A stretch of 6,550 bases of DNA, taken from NCBI GenBank assembly GCA_030613835.1, contig JAUWLH010000086.1:1-6550 (forward strand), written 5' to 3'. This stretch comes from Candidatus Bathyarchaeota archaeon. Its GTDB lineage: Archaea; Thermoproteota; Bathyarchaeia; TCS64. Below, piece by piece: positions 1 through 5,014 of the stretch. The position numbers and the translations under genes were made by a program. The notes beneath the pieces are model-generated. The model was given only the letters and a program-made list of their open reading frames with translations. It ran no database searches and was not told where the DNA came from. The stretch's first letter is position 1; each line of letters starts with the position of its first letter.

Positions 1-37
1 GATTGTTGACGAGGCGGAACTATTGCCAAGTACCAAT

Positions 38-65
38 AAAAAACGATATTATTTCCCCCCGGGGG
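38..65 (-). terminator. Possible tRNA-Gln transcription terminator
   Basis: Downstream of the tRNA on the minus strand there is a CCCCCGGGGG palindrome (56-65), an A/T-rich stretch, then six T residues (43 down to 38). Archaeal RNA polymerase terminates at T-runs without needing a hairpin, so the T6 tract is the likely signal. The G/C palindrome has no loop and may be incidental. Bases 1-37 hold nothing I can identify. Confidence 0.4.
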
Positions 66-73
66 ATCATGGT

Positions 74-149
74 TGGTAGCCCGGGAGAGATTCGAACTCC
101 CGTCTGAGGCTCCAAAGGCCCCCATCCTTGTCCACTAGACGCCCGGGCT
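74..149 (-). tRNA. tRNA-Gln (anticodon UUG), CCA encoded
   Basis: On the minus strand this folds as a complete cloverleaf. The 7-bp acceptor stem AGCCCGG/CCGGGCT is perfect, the D-loop carries AGTGG, the anticodon arm is GGGGC-CTTTGGA-GCCTC with anticodon TTG, and the T arm is GGGAG-TTCGAAT-CTCTC. The discriminator base is A, and the CCA end appears to be encoded (74-76). No intron is present. The A1-U72 pair is the identity feature known for archaeal tRNA-Gln, which is charged as Glu-tRNA-Gln and amidated by GatDE or GatCAB; that pathway is inferred, not seen here. An oddity is that position 8, almost always U, reads G. Gln UUG decodes CAA and, by wobble, CAG. Confidence 0.95.
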
Positions 150-175
150 GCGTTAGCTCAAATTGACACCCGCGG

Positions 176-190
176 TTATAAATCTTATAA
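176..190. promoter_or_regulatory. Divergent TATA boxes for tRNA-Gln and the YhbY-like gene
   Basis: The 15-bp sequence TTATAA-ATC-TTATAA is symmetric and can serve as a TATA box in both directions. Read leftward, the box at 176-182 is centred about 29 nt before the tRNA 5' end at 149, the normal archaeal spacing for a start at or next to the mature 5' end. Read rightward, transcription would begin near 204-215, giving the YhbY-like gene a leader of roughly 40-50 nt. The spacing is visible in the sequence; use in both directions is inferred. Confidence 0.65.
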
Positions 191-241
191 CAAGACCCCG
201 ACAGAATCAGCAACCTTCAAATCCGACCCAGCCAAGTCAGT

Positions 242-245
242 GGAG
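242..245 (+). promoter_or_regulatory. Ribosome binding site of the YhbY-like gene
   Basis: GGAG (followed by AT) lies 7 nt before the ATG at 253. It matches the archaeal anti-Shine-Dalgarno sequence and supports that start. Confidence 0.6.
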
Positions 246-252
246 ATAGCCA

Positions 253-546
253 ATGACGCTGACCGGGAAACAGAAGGCCAAGCTCAAGGGACAGGCCCAC
301 CGCCTGAAGCCAGTTATCCAGGTGGGCAGGGCAGGAGTAGAGAAGACCCAAATAAACAGCATCAAGCGTGCCCTCCACGAGCACGAACTCATCAAGATCA
401 AGTTCCTCGACTACAAGGACCACAAACAGGAGATCTCAGAGAACATCGCCAAGGAAACCGGCAGCGAGATCATCGACATCATAGGCAACGTGCTGATCCT
501 GTACTGGGAGAACATGGACAGGGGCCGCCGCAAGATCAGGATATAG
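253..546 (+). CDS. YhbY/CRS1 (CRM) domain RNA-binding protein
   Basis: This 97-residue protein is a single CRM domain, the size of bacterial YhbY and its archaeal relatives. It begins with the family's LTGKQ motif (residues 3-7), followed by AHRLKPVIQVGRAG (15-28), where GRAG (25-28) is the GxxG RNA-contact loop. The later HEHELIKIK segment and the basic end RGRRKIRI are also typical. In bacteria the family associates with the precursor of the large ribosomal subunit, and plant members act in intron splicing. A role in ribosome assembly or rRNA binding is therefore likely here but not proven. The ATG is preceded by GGAG at good spacing. The gene sits 53 bp before the first Lrp-type regulator on the same strand, and that gap carries its own promoter-like elements. 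Confidence 0.9.
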   Translation: MTLTGKQKAKLKGQAHRLKPVIQVGRAGVEKTQINSIKRALHEHELIKIKFLDYKDHKQEISENIAKETGSEIIDIIGNVLILYWENMDRGRRKIRI

Positions 547-555
547 ATATTTTAT

Positions 556-568
556 ACCCTAGAAGGGT
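556..568. promoter_or_regulatory. 13-bp inverted repeat, candidate Lrp operator
   Basis: ACCCT-AGA-AGGGT is a perfect 5-bp inverted repeat with a 3-nt centre. It sits between a TTTATA sequence (551-556) and a TTTTAT sequence (569-574), directly upstream of a gene for a DNA-binding Lrp-type protein. Lrp/AsnC proteins often bind short palindromes of about 13-15 bp and control their own genes, so an autoregulatory operator is a reasonable inference. Because the repeat is followed by five T residues, it could instead help end the upstream yhbY-like transcript. Confidence 0.4.
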
Positions 569-574
569 TTTTAT
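569..574 (+). promoter_or_regulatory. TATA box of the first Lrp-type gene, probable leaderless start
   Basis: TTTTAT is centred about 28 nt before the ATG at 600, which would put the transcription start on or next to the start codon. No Shine-Dalgarno sequence precedes this ATG (the bases are TACCACCCC), in keeping with a leaderless mRNA. TTTATA at 551-556 is an alternative box that would give a leader of about 20 nt. Confidence 0.45.
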
Positions 575-599
575 CAAAAGATTTACGATATACCACCCC

Positions 600-1076
600 A
601 TGAGAAAGCGAAAACTGGACGAGATCGACGTCTCCATCCTACGGAACCTGCAGAAGGACGCTAGGACAAAGTACTCATACATAGCGGAGCAATGCGGCGT
701 CAGCGTGGACACCATCATCAAGCGGTTCAGGAAGCTCAGGGACAAGGGCATAATCACAAACACCACCCTGCTGCTGGACCCCCGCAAGTTCGGGGAGGAG
801 GTCATCGCCAACTTCAGCATAGACGTGGAGCCCTCTAGCGTAGACCAGGTCCTAGAGTTCCTCAAGAAACAGAACGGCCTCCGCTTCGCCACCCACGCCA
901 TGGGGGAGTATGACATATTCTCAATAGCCACCCGCAGGAACATGAACGAGATGAACAGCCTCAAGGAGACCATCCAGAGCCACAACATGGTGAGGGAGGT
1001 CAAGACAAGTATCTGGGTCGACCAGTTCCTGCTCTGCCCCCAGAACTTTGAGTTGGAGCCGCTGATCGAGGGATGA
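600..1076 (+). CDS. Lrp/AsnC family transcriptional regulator
   Basis: This 158-residue protein has the standard Lrp/AsnC layout. An N-terminal winged helix-turn-helix (about residues 6-55) starts with LDEIDVSILRNLQKDAR and carries the recognition segment SVDTIIKRFRKLRDKGII. A C-terminal RAM (ligand-binding and oligomerisation) domain follows (about 65-145), with the family signature GEYDIFSIA in its middle. Such proteins form dimers or octamers and sense amino acids or related metabolites; the ligand here is unknown. I place the start at ATG 600 because it gives the normal family N-terminus. The same frame stays open further upstream, but there it reads the YhbY gene out of frame. The stop codon touches the next, related regulator gene, so the two are almost certainly co-transcribed. 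Confidence 0.9.
   Translation: MRKRKLDEIDVSILRNLQKDARTKYSYIAEQCGVSVDTIIKRFRKLRDKGIITNTTLLLDPRKFGEEVIANFSIDVEPSSVDQVLEFLKKQNGLRFATHAMGEYDIFSIATRRNMNEMNSLKETIQSHNMVREVKTSIWVDQFLLCPQNFELEPLIEG
1068..1072 (+). promoter_or_regulatory. Ribosome binding site deciding the start of the second Lrp-type gene
   Basis: GAGGG ends immediately before an ATG at 1073, too close to serve it, but lies 6 nt before the ATG at 1079. This favours 1079 as the true start. The site sits in the last codons of the preceding regulator, suggesting coupled translation. Confidence 0.55.
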
Positions 1077-1078
1077 AT

Positions 1079-1531
1079 ATGAGCGAGCTTGACATAAAGA
1101 TCATCAATTACCTGACGGAGAACGCGCGCCTTAGCTTCAGGAGAATAGCCAACCGCACAGATAGGTCAACGGACACCATCATAAACCACTACAACCAGAT
1201 GCGGGACAACGGTGAGATCAGGGGAAGCACCGTAGTTGTTGACATCGACAAGATAGGCTACGAGGGCATCGCGGCATTCCAGATAGACGCCTCCACATCC
1301 GACGACGTAAACTCGGGGGATATCCTCCAGACTCTCATCGAGATGCCCAACATCATCGTTGCCACCAAGACAGTGGGAGAGCACGACCTGCTCGCCCTAG
1401 CGGTCATCCACAACGTGAAGCACTACCAGAAAATCAGCAGGGACATCGCCGAGATCAAGGGCGTCAAAAACATGACATCATGCATCTGGGCGGGTAACGA
1501 GAAGATCCTGCCCAAGTACTTCATCATATAG
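1079..1531 (+). CDS. Lrp/AsnC family transcriptional regulator (second of a tandem pair)
   Basis: This protein of about 150 residues is a second full-length Lrp/AsnC-type regulator. It has a winged helix-turn-helix at the start (LDIKIINYLTENARLSFRRIA, then STDTIINHYNQMRDNGEI) and a RAM domain containing GEHDLLALAV. It resembles its upstream neighbour (both have a DTII recognition helix followed by MRDNG or LRDKG), but the two are clearly diverged, so they look like an old duplication or a functional pair. The ATG at 1073 would overlap the upstream stop by 4 bp (ATGA); the ATG at 1079 has better ribosome-binding spacing and begins just before the conserved ELD. Mixed oligomers with the upstream protein are possible. 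The stop lies 11 bp from the convergent glyA stop, with no room for a long terminator. Confidence 0.88.
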   Translation: MSELDIKIINYLTENARLSFRRIANRTDRSTDTIINHYNQMRDNGEIRGSTVVVDIDKIGYEGIAAFQIDASTSDDVNSGDILQTLIEMPNIIVATKTVGEHDLLALAVIHNVKHYQKISRDIAEIKGVKNMTSCIWAGNEKILPKYFII

Positions 1532-1542
1532 GGAATAAACCC

Positions 1543-2850
1543 CTACTCAAGGACCGTGAGATCGGGATAAAGAGGGAACCCACTGACAAGTTCGGCTATA
1601 TCCTCCTTGATCATGACCTGCTGCGCCTTGTCCTTGTAGTCCTTTATCACCAGAGCGATGCACTGGGCTATCACCTGCATCTCTGACTCCTTCATGCCCC
1701 TGCTCGTCACCGCCGGGGTACCCAGTCTGATGCCGGAGGGGTTGAATGGGCTGGACTCATCGTAGGGCACGCTGTTCTTGTTCACCGTGATGCCCGCCCT
1801 ATCAAGGGCGTTCTGGACCTGCTTGCCCCTGCCGCTCAACCCTGATGGCCTCAGATCGATGAGCATGAGGTGATTGTCGGTGCCGTCGGTCACTAGTTTG
1901 ATCCTAAGGCTCATGAGCTCATCTGCAAGGGCCTTGGCGTTCTTGACGATCTGCCTCGCATACTCTTTGAACTCGGGTTGCATCGCCTCCTTGAAGGCCA
2001 CGGCCTTGCCCGCGATGGTGTGGTTGTGAGGACCACCTTGAAGACCAGGGAACACGGCCGAGTCGATGAGCTGCGCCAGGTTCTTCTTGGAGTCTGGATG
2101 GTACTTGTCGTGGAGCCTGTCCTCGACCTTACTGAGAATGATGGCACCGCGTGGGCCCCTGAGGCTCTTGTGCGTCGTCGTGGTGGTAACGTCGGTATCG
2201 CTGCATGGGCTCGGATGCACGCCGCCGACGACGAGCCCCGCTATGTGGTTGATATCAGCCAGGCTGTACGCATCCACGTCCTTGCAGATCTCGCAGAACT
2301 CCTTGAACGGCAGCTCCCTCGGGTACGCGGTAAGGCTGCTGATGATCATCTTGGGCTTCTCCCGCTCCGCTATCTTCCTGATGGAGTCCATATCCAGCAG
2401 CTCGGTCTCCCTATCCACAAAGTAAGGGACATTGCGGTAATGCTTGCCGCTGAAGTTAACAGGGCTCCCGTGGGTCAGGTGTCCCCCGCTTCCTAGGTTC
2501 ATGTCCATGAACTTGTCGCCCAGCTCCATCAGCGCAAAGAAGACTGCGTGGTTGGCGGGGCTCCCGCTGTAGGGATGGACATTGGCGTGCTCCGCGCTGA
2601 ACAGCTCCTTGGCCCTGTCTATTGCCAGCTGCTCCATCACGTCCACGTGCTCCTGACCCCCGTAGTACCGTTTCTTGGGGTAGCCCTCGCTGTACTTGTT
2701 GGTGAACACGCTACTCATGGCCTGCATCACGGACTTGGAGACAAAGTTCTCGGACGGGATCAACTCGACGCCGTTCTCGATCCTGTTCACTTCGTTCACT
2801 ATGGTCTCGTAAATCTCAGGGTCTGTTTCATGTAGCTTGTTCATCAACAT
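1543..2850 (-). CDS. glyA: Serine hydroxymethyltransferase (glycine hydroxymethyltransferase)
   Basis: This PLP enzyme (435 residues) interconverts serine and glycine, transferring the one-carbon unit to a pterin (tetrahydrofolate or an archaeal tetrahydropterin), and acts as a cytosolic dimer or tetramer. The PLP lysine is K228 in VTTTTTHKSLRGPRG. D199 and H202 lie in LADINHIAGL, one residue off E. coli D200, H203 and K229. Other signatures are PSENF (32-36), EGYPKKRYYGG (55-65), PYSGSPAN (93-100), GGHLTHG (122-128), GGPHNHTIAG (272-281) and SGIRLGTPAVTSRG (372-385, carboxylate-binding R375). Length is normal and all key residues are present. The sequence follows the bacterial/eukaryotic branch, with SGSPAN as in many eukaryotic enzymes, not the divergent methanogen type. 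A second ATG (2844) is an equally possible start. It is the last gene of the minus-strand cluster but has its own TATA-like box. Confidence 0.97.
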   Translation of the reverse strand: MLMNKLHETDPEIYETIVNEVNRIENGVELIPSENFVSKSVMQAMSSVFTNKYSEGYPKKRYYGGQEHVDVMEQLAIDRAKELFSAEHANVHPYSGSPANHAVFFALMELGDKFMDMNLGSGGHLTHGSPVNFSGKHYRNVPYFVDRETELLDMDSIRKIAEREKPKMIISSLTAYPRELPFKEFCEICKDVDAYSLADINHIAGLVVGGVHPSPCSDTDVTTTTTHKSLRGPRGAIILSKVEDRLHDKYHPDSKKNLAQLIDSAVFPGLQGGPHNHTIAGKAVAFKEAMQPEFKEYARQIVKNAKALADELMSLRIKLVTDGTDNHLMLIDLRPSGLSGRGKQVQNALDRAGITVNKNSVPYDESSPFNPSGIRLGTPAVTSRGMKESEMQVIAQCIALVIKDYKDKAQQVMIKEDIAELVSGFPLYPDLTVLE

Positions 2851-2891
2851 TGTCTCTCGCCTAAACCTCTTTGGGTCATGCGTATCACGTA

Positions 2892-2898
2892 CTTAAAG
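2892..2898 (-). promoter_or_regulatory. TATA box of glyA
   Basis: On the minus strand CTTTAAG is centred 45 nt before the glyA ATG at 2850. It predicts a transcription start near 2868 and a leader of about 18 nt. It lies in the 69-bp gap after the methyltransferase gene, so glyA is probably expressed at least partly on its own. Confidence 0.45.
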
Positions 2899-2919
2899 AA
2901 TGCTACAAAAGACGAGGTA

Positions 2920-3525
2920 TCATCGACTATTAGCGAATAATACACGGTAACCGCTTTTCCTTGCCAGAACTGTGTGCTCCCCGAATGTCTCATCCATGGC
3001 TCTTGCCAACATCTTGCCCCCCTTTTGGGACTGGATCACTAGTTGAAGGGTTCCTCCCTCGACTAGCCTCTCCTTTGCTCCCTGGACCAGCGGGAACACC
3101 ACTTTTCTCATGCCGGCCGAGATGGGCGGGTTTGACACTATTGTATCAAACATCGCACCGCCCAGGGGCTCGTAGAGAAAGCCCTCGTGGACGATGATAT
3201 TGGTTATCTTGTTTCTCTTTGCGTTCAGGCGGGTTAGCTCAACCGCCCTCTGGTTGATATCAGTCATCACCACCTCCAAGCCCAGCATCTCTCTCGCCGC
3301 GACGATGCCTAAGATGCCGATACCGCAGCCCATGTCAAGAAGCCTGCCCTCTTCAGGCAGTACCATGCTCTCAGCGAGGAGACGGGTTCCATTGTCAACT
3401 CTCTTGGAGCTGAAGACACCCCGTGAGGTGATGAAATCGTACTGCTTGCCCCTCAGAGTTGTCCTGATGAGCCCTCGCCTGTCCTCCGCGGTTGGCCTGT
3501 TTGAAAAGTAATGTGAACTGCTCAT
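2920..3525 (-). CDS. Class I SAM-dependent methyltransferase, RsmC/MJ0882-like
   Basis: This 201-residue protein has a single Rossmann-fold methyltransferase domain of the 'MTS' small-domain family (as in RsmC and archaeal MJ0882). The N-terminal stretch GVFSSKRVDNGTRLLAE (36-52) is typical of RsmC-type proteins. SAM-binding motif I is LLDMGCGIG (62-70), the acidic end of strand 2 is D89 in VMTDIN, and the catalytic motif IV is NPPI (132-135), the form used by enzymes that methylate exocyclic amines of guanine or adenine. RsmC makes m2G in 16S rRNA, so an rRNA or tRNA guanine-N2 methyltransferase is the likely role; the exact target cannot be read from the sequence. It lacks the extra N-terminal domain of bacterial RsmC, as MJ0882 does. 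It lies 34 bp after cbf5, another RNA-modification gene. Confidence 0.87.
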   Translation of the reverse strand: MSSSHYFSNRPTAEDRRGLIRTTLRGKQYDFITSRGVFSSKRVDNGTRLLAESMVLPEEGRLLDMGCGIGILGIVAAREMLGLEVVMTDINQRAVELTRLNAKRNKITNIIVHEGFLYEPLGGAMFDTIVSNPPISAGMRKVVFPLVQGAKERLVEGGTLQLVIQSQKGGKMLARAMDETFGEHTVLARKSGYRVLFANSR

Positions 3526-3549
3526 CGCCTTGAAGTAATAATGGGGCTG

Positions 3550-3556
3550 TATAAGG
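3550..3556 (-). promoter_or_regulatory. TATA box of the methyltransferase gene, probable leaderless start
   Basis: CCTTATA on the minus strand is centred about 27-28 nt before the ATG at 3525, placing the predicted transcription start at the start codon. Only a weak AAGG precedes the ATG. The box lies in the short gap after the cbf5 stop, so the gene may be transcribed separately from cbf5. Confidence 0.5.
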
Positions 3557-3559
3557 ATT

Positions 3560-4540
3560 CTACCAGCGCTTTGGGTATATGCCCGTGGGCATCAGCACGC
3601 GCGCGCTTGTGGCCACTATGCCGTGGCTCTCGGCCTGGATCTTGCCGCTGCTCAAGTCCGCCCTTGCCAACGCGACGGCTTCCTCCTTCTGGGTGTAAAC
3701 GCCAACTAGATCACCGGCGTTAATTCCAGTCTCGTACTTGAGCACCCCCGGGATGGCCAGCTGGGCCCCGTTGCATATGGCCCCGACCGCCGAGTCCCTT
3801 ATCCAGATCCTGGGCAGAAGCCGCATGCCGTCCTCGAAGGGTCTGATTATCTCCTTGAGCCGGGAGTCATCGCCATCTTTCTTCATGTCCACCGCCTCGC
3901 TGAGGTCATACAGCGTGTATAAGTCGTCCTCGGTGAATGGGCCACTCCTTGTCCTCCTCAGCTCCTGCATGTGGGCGCCACATCCAATTACCTCTCCGAC
4001 GTCGAAGCATAGCTTCCTGATGTATGTACCGCTTTGGCAGTCCACCTTGAAAAGCCAGTTCCTCCCATCGCCCTCATGGAAATCGATATTGTAGATATTG
4101 CGTGTTCTTAGTCGCCGTGATACGCTGCTCCTCACGGGTGGCCTTTGATATATCTCGTCCTTGAACAGGCTTAGGGTCTTCCTGACCTTGGTCTCTGAGA
4201 CGTCCTCATGTGTCCGCATGACGCAGATATACTGCTTGCCCGAGTCCAACAGGGCTTGGACCGCTTTGGTGCCATGCTGAAGCATCGTGGGAAGGATGCC
4301 TGTGACCTTTGGGTCAAGGGTCCCTCCGTGGCCGACCTTGTCCAGCTCTAAGAGTTTCTTTATCCAGGCGGCGACCTCGTGGCTTGTAGGTCCAGCGGTC
4401 TTGTCGATAACAACCATACCGAAGCGTAACAACTCGTTCAGTGATCGCTCCTCTGGGGGACACCCATACTCGGGATTGGTCTCCTCTTCGGCCTTGACTC
4501 TAATCTCCCTGGAGATCTCCCAGGCTGGAACCTTCGACAT
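3560..4540 (-). CDS. cbf5: H/ACA RNA-guided pseudouridine synthase Cbf5
   Basis: This 326-residue protein is the archaeal dyskerin homologue, the catalytic subunit of H/ACA ribonucleoproteins (with Nop10, Gar1 and L7Ae). It converts guide-selected uridines in rRNA to pseudouridine and, with some partners, U55 of tRNA. The TruB-type catalytic domain covers about residues 35-235. The catalytic aspartate is D76 in GHGGTLDPKVTG (70-81), the conserved tyrosine is in KQYICVM (102-108), and the GTYIRKLCFDVG motif (171-182) is present. A PUA domain (about 241-326) ends with the family's VLMPTGIYPKRW. The N-terminal extension before the domain and the overall length match archaeal Cbf5, not bacterial TruB. 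It follows the acidic small gene by 38 bp on the same strand but has its own TATA-like box. Confidence 0.96.
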   Translation of the reverse strand: MSKVPAWEISREIRVKAEEETNPEYGCPPEERSLNELLRFGMVVIDKTAGPTSHEVAAWIKKLLELDKVGHGGTLDPKVTGILPTMLQHGTKAVQALLDSGKQYICVMRTHEDVSETKVRKTLSLFKDEIYQRPPVRSSVSRRLRTRNIYNIDFHEGDGRNWLFKVDCQSGTYIRKLCFDVGEVIGCGAHMQELRRTRSGPFTEDDLYTLYDLSEAVDMKKDGDDSRLKEIIRPFEDGMRLLPRIWIRDSAVGAICNGAQLAIPGVLKYETGINAGDLVGVYTQKEEAVALARADLSSGKIQAESHGIVATSARVLMPTGIYPKRW

Positions 4541-4564
4541 GGAATACCTTCATTACAGCGGTTC

Positions 4565-4570
4565 TTTTAA
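4565..4570 (-). promoter_or_regulatory. TATA box of cbf5, probable leaderless start
   Basis: TTAAAA on the minus strand is centred about 27 nt before the cbf5 ATG at 4540, matching leaderless spacing. An AAGGT sequence just before the ATG could still act as a weak ribosome binding site in a longer transcript starting upstream. Confidence 0.45.
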
Positions 4571-4578
4571 GGGGTATG

Positions 4579-4911
4579 CTAGGACTCCCTGTCCTCGCGC
4601 ATCTCTTCCTGAATGTGCTCGGCGTCGACCTTGTAGTTCTCCTCGTTGTCAGGTACTATTCTCATTGATTCTTCCATCAGTTCAGAGTCCTCCATTAGTG
4701 TCCTCGCCTCATCAATAACGGTGTCCAGGTTATCGGCCAGTTCCCTGAGGCTACCCTGAAGCCCGTCCAGGTCCGTGCTTATCTCCTGCCTGAACTCTCC
4801 ATCAAGCTTGAAGGCCATGGAGGATGCTACCCCTGTCTTCTCCCATGAATCCTCAAGGTCACTCTTCAACTGCACCAGTTTGAGCATAAATTGCTCGATC
4901 TCACTGCTCAT
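4579..4911 (-). CDS. Hypothetical small acidic, helical protein
   Basis: I do not recognise this 110-residue protein. It is strongly acidic: I count 31 Asp/Glu against 11 Lys/Arg, a net charge near -20. It is almost certainly mostly helical, with a heptad-like pattern of hydrophobic residues (IEQFMLKLVQL, LQGSLRELADNLDTVIDEA) that suggests one or two coiled-coil helices. There is no signal peptide, membrane segment, cysteine cluster or catalytic motif. The C-terminal 25 residues are especially charged and probably disordered. It is likely a real gene: it has a good TATA box at leaderless distance, fills its interval neatly, and ends 38 bp before cbf5 on the same strand. A partner or assembly role is conceivable, but position is the only evidence. 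Confidence 0.7.
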   Translation of the reverse strand: MSSEIEQFMLKLVQLKSDLEDSWEKTGVASSMAFKLDGEFRQEISTDLDGLQGSLRELADNLDTVIDEARTLMEDSELMEESMRIVPDNEENYKVDAEHIQEEMREDRES

Positions 4912-4935
4912 AGCTAAGCCAAGTAGATAGAGGTC

Positions 4936-4941
4936 AATAAA
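4936..4941 (-). promoter_or_regulatory. TATA box of the acidic protein gene, leaderless
   Basis: TTTATT on the minus strand is centred about 27 nt before the ATG at 4911, so transcription should begin at the start codon. No Shine-Dalgarno sequence is visible before that ATG. Confidence 0.5.
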
Positions 4942-4957
4942 GGAATCGAAAAACCGT

Positions 4958-4972
4958 TTTTACCCGGTAAAA
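4958..4972. promoter_or_regulatory. Perfect 15-bp palindrome in a divergent promoter region
   Basis: TTTTACC-C-GGTAAAA has 7-bp arms around a single central base. It lies between the acidic protein gene (leftward) and the YcaQ-family gene (rightward), about 17 bp upstream of the leftward TATA box and where the rightward promoter should lie. The size and placement suit an operator for a dimeric regulator controlling one or both genes. The regulator is unknown. Confidence 0.5.
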
Positions 4973-5005
4973 CCTAAAACGAGTTCAAGCCAATTAGAGG
5001 TATCC

Positions 5006-5010
5006 GGTGG
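5006..5010 (+). promoter_or_regulatory. Ribosome binding site of the YcaQ-family gene
   Basis: GGTGG ends 4 nt before the GTG at 5015 and partly matches the archaeal Shine-Dalgarno consensus. A longer match, GAGGT (4997-5001), is 13 nt away. Together they favour GTG 5015 over the next in-frame ATG at 5048, which would cut into the first helix. Confidence 0.4.
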
Positions 5011-5014
5011 TTAC

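Noticed and set aside
2..79. Possible C-terminal end of a plus-strand gene entering from the left
   Set aside because: A frame is open to a TAG at 77-79, but it would run into the tRNA gene and the piece is too short to judge.
240..599. In-frame 120-residue N-terminal extension of the first Lrp-type protein
   Set aside because: This stretch reads the YhbY-like gene in the wrong frame, is rich in Gln/Arg/Pro/His without domain character, and the normal Lrp N-terminus begins at ATG 600.
1532..1542. Terminator between the second Lrp gene and glyA
   Set aside because: The gap is 11 bp with only a short GGG/CCC pairing around AATAAA and no T-run; not enough to call.
1978..2496. Long open frame on the plus strand opposite glyA
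   Set aside because: It lies wholly inside a clear SHMT gene, has no recognisable domain, and is the kind of antisense frame GC-rich codon use creates.
2851..2919. Glycine riboswitch or other leader element before glyA
   Set aside because: The 69-bp gap is too short, the predicted leader is about 18 nt, and no conserved aptamer sequence is seen.
2961..3511. Plus-strand open frames opposite the methyltransferase gene
   Set aside because: The compositions are biased (Pro, Ser, Leu rich), there are no motifs, and the opposite strand carries all SAM-binding motifs.
4287..4718. Plus-strand open frame spanning the cbf5 start and the acidic protein gene
   Set aside because: It is antisense to two better-supported genes and shows no domain features.
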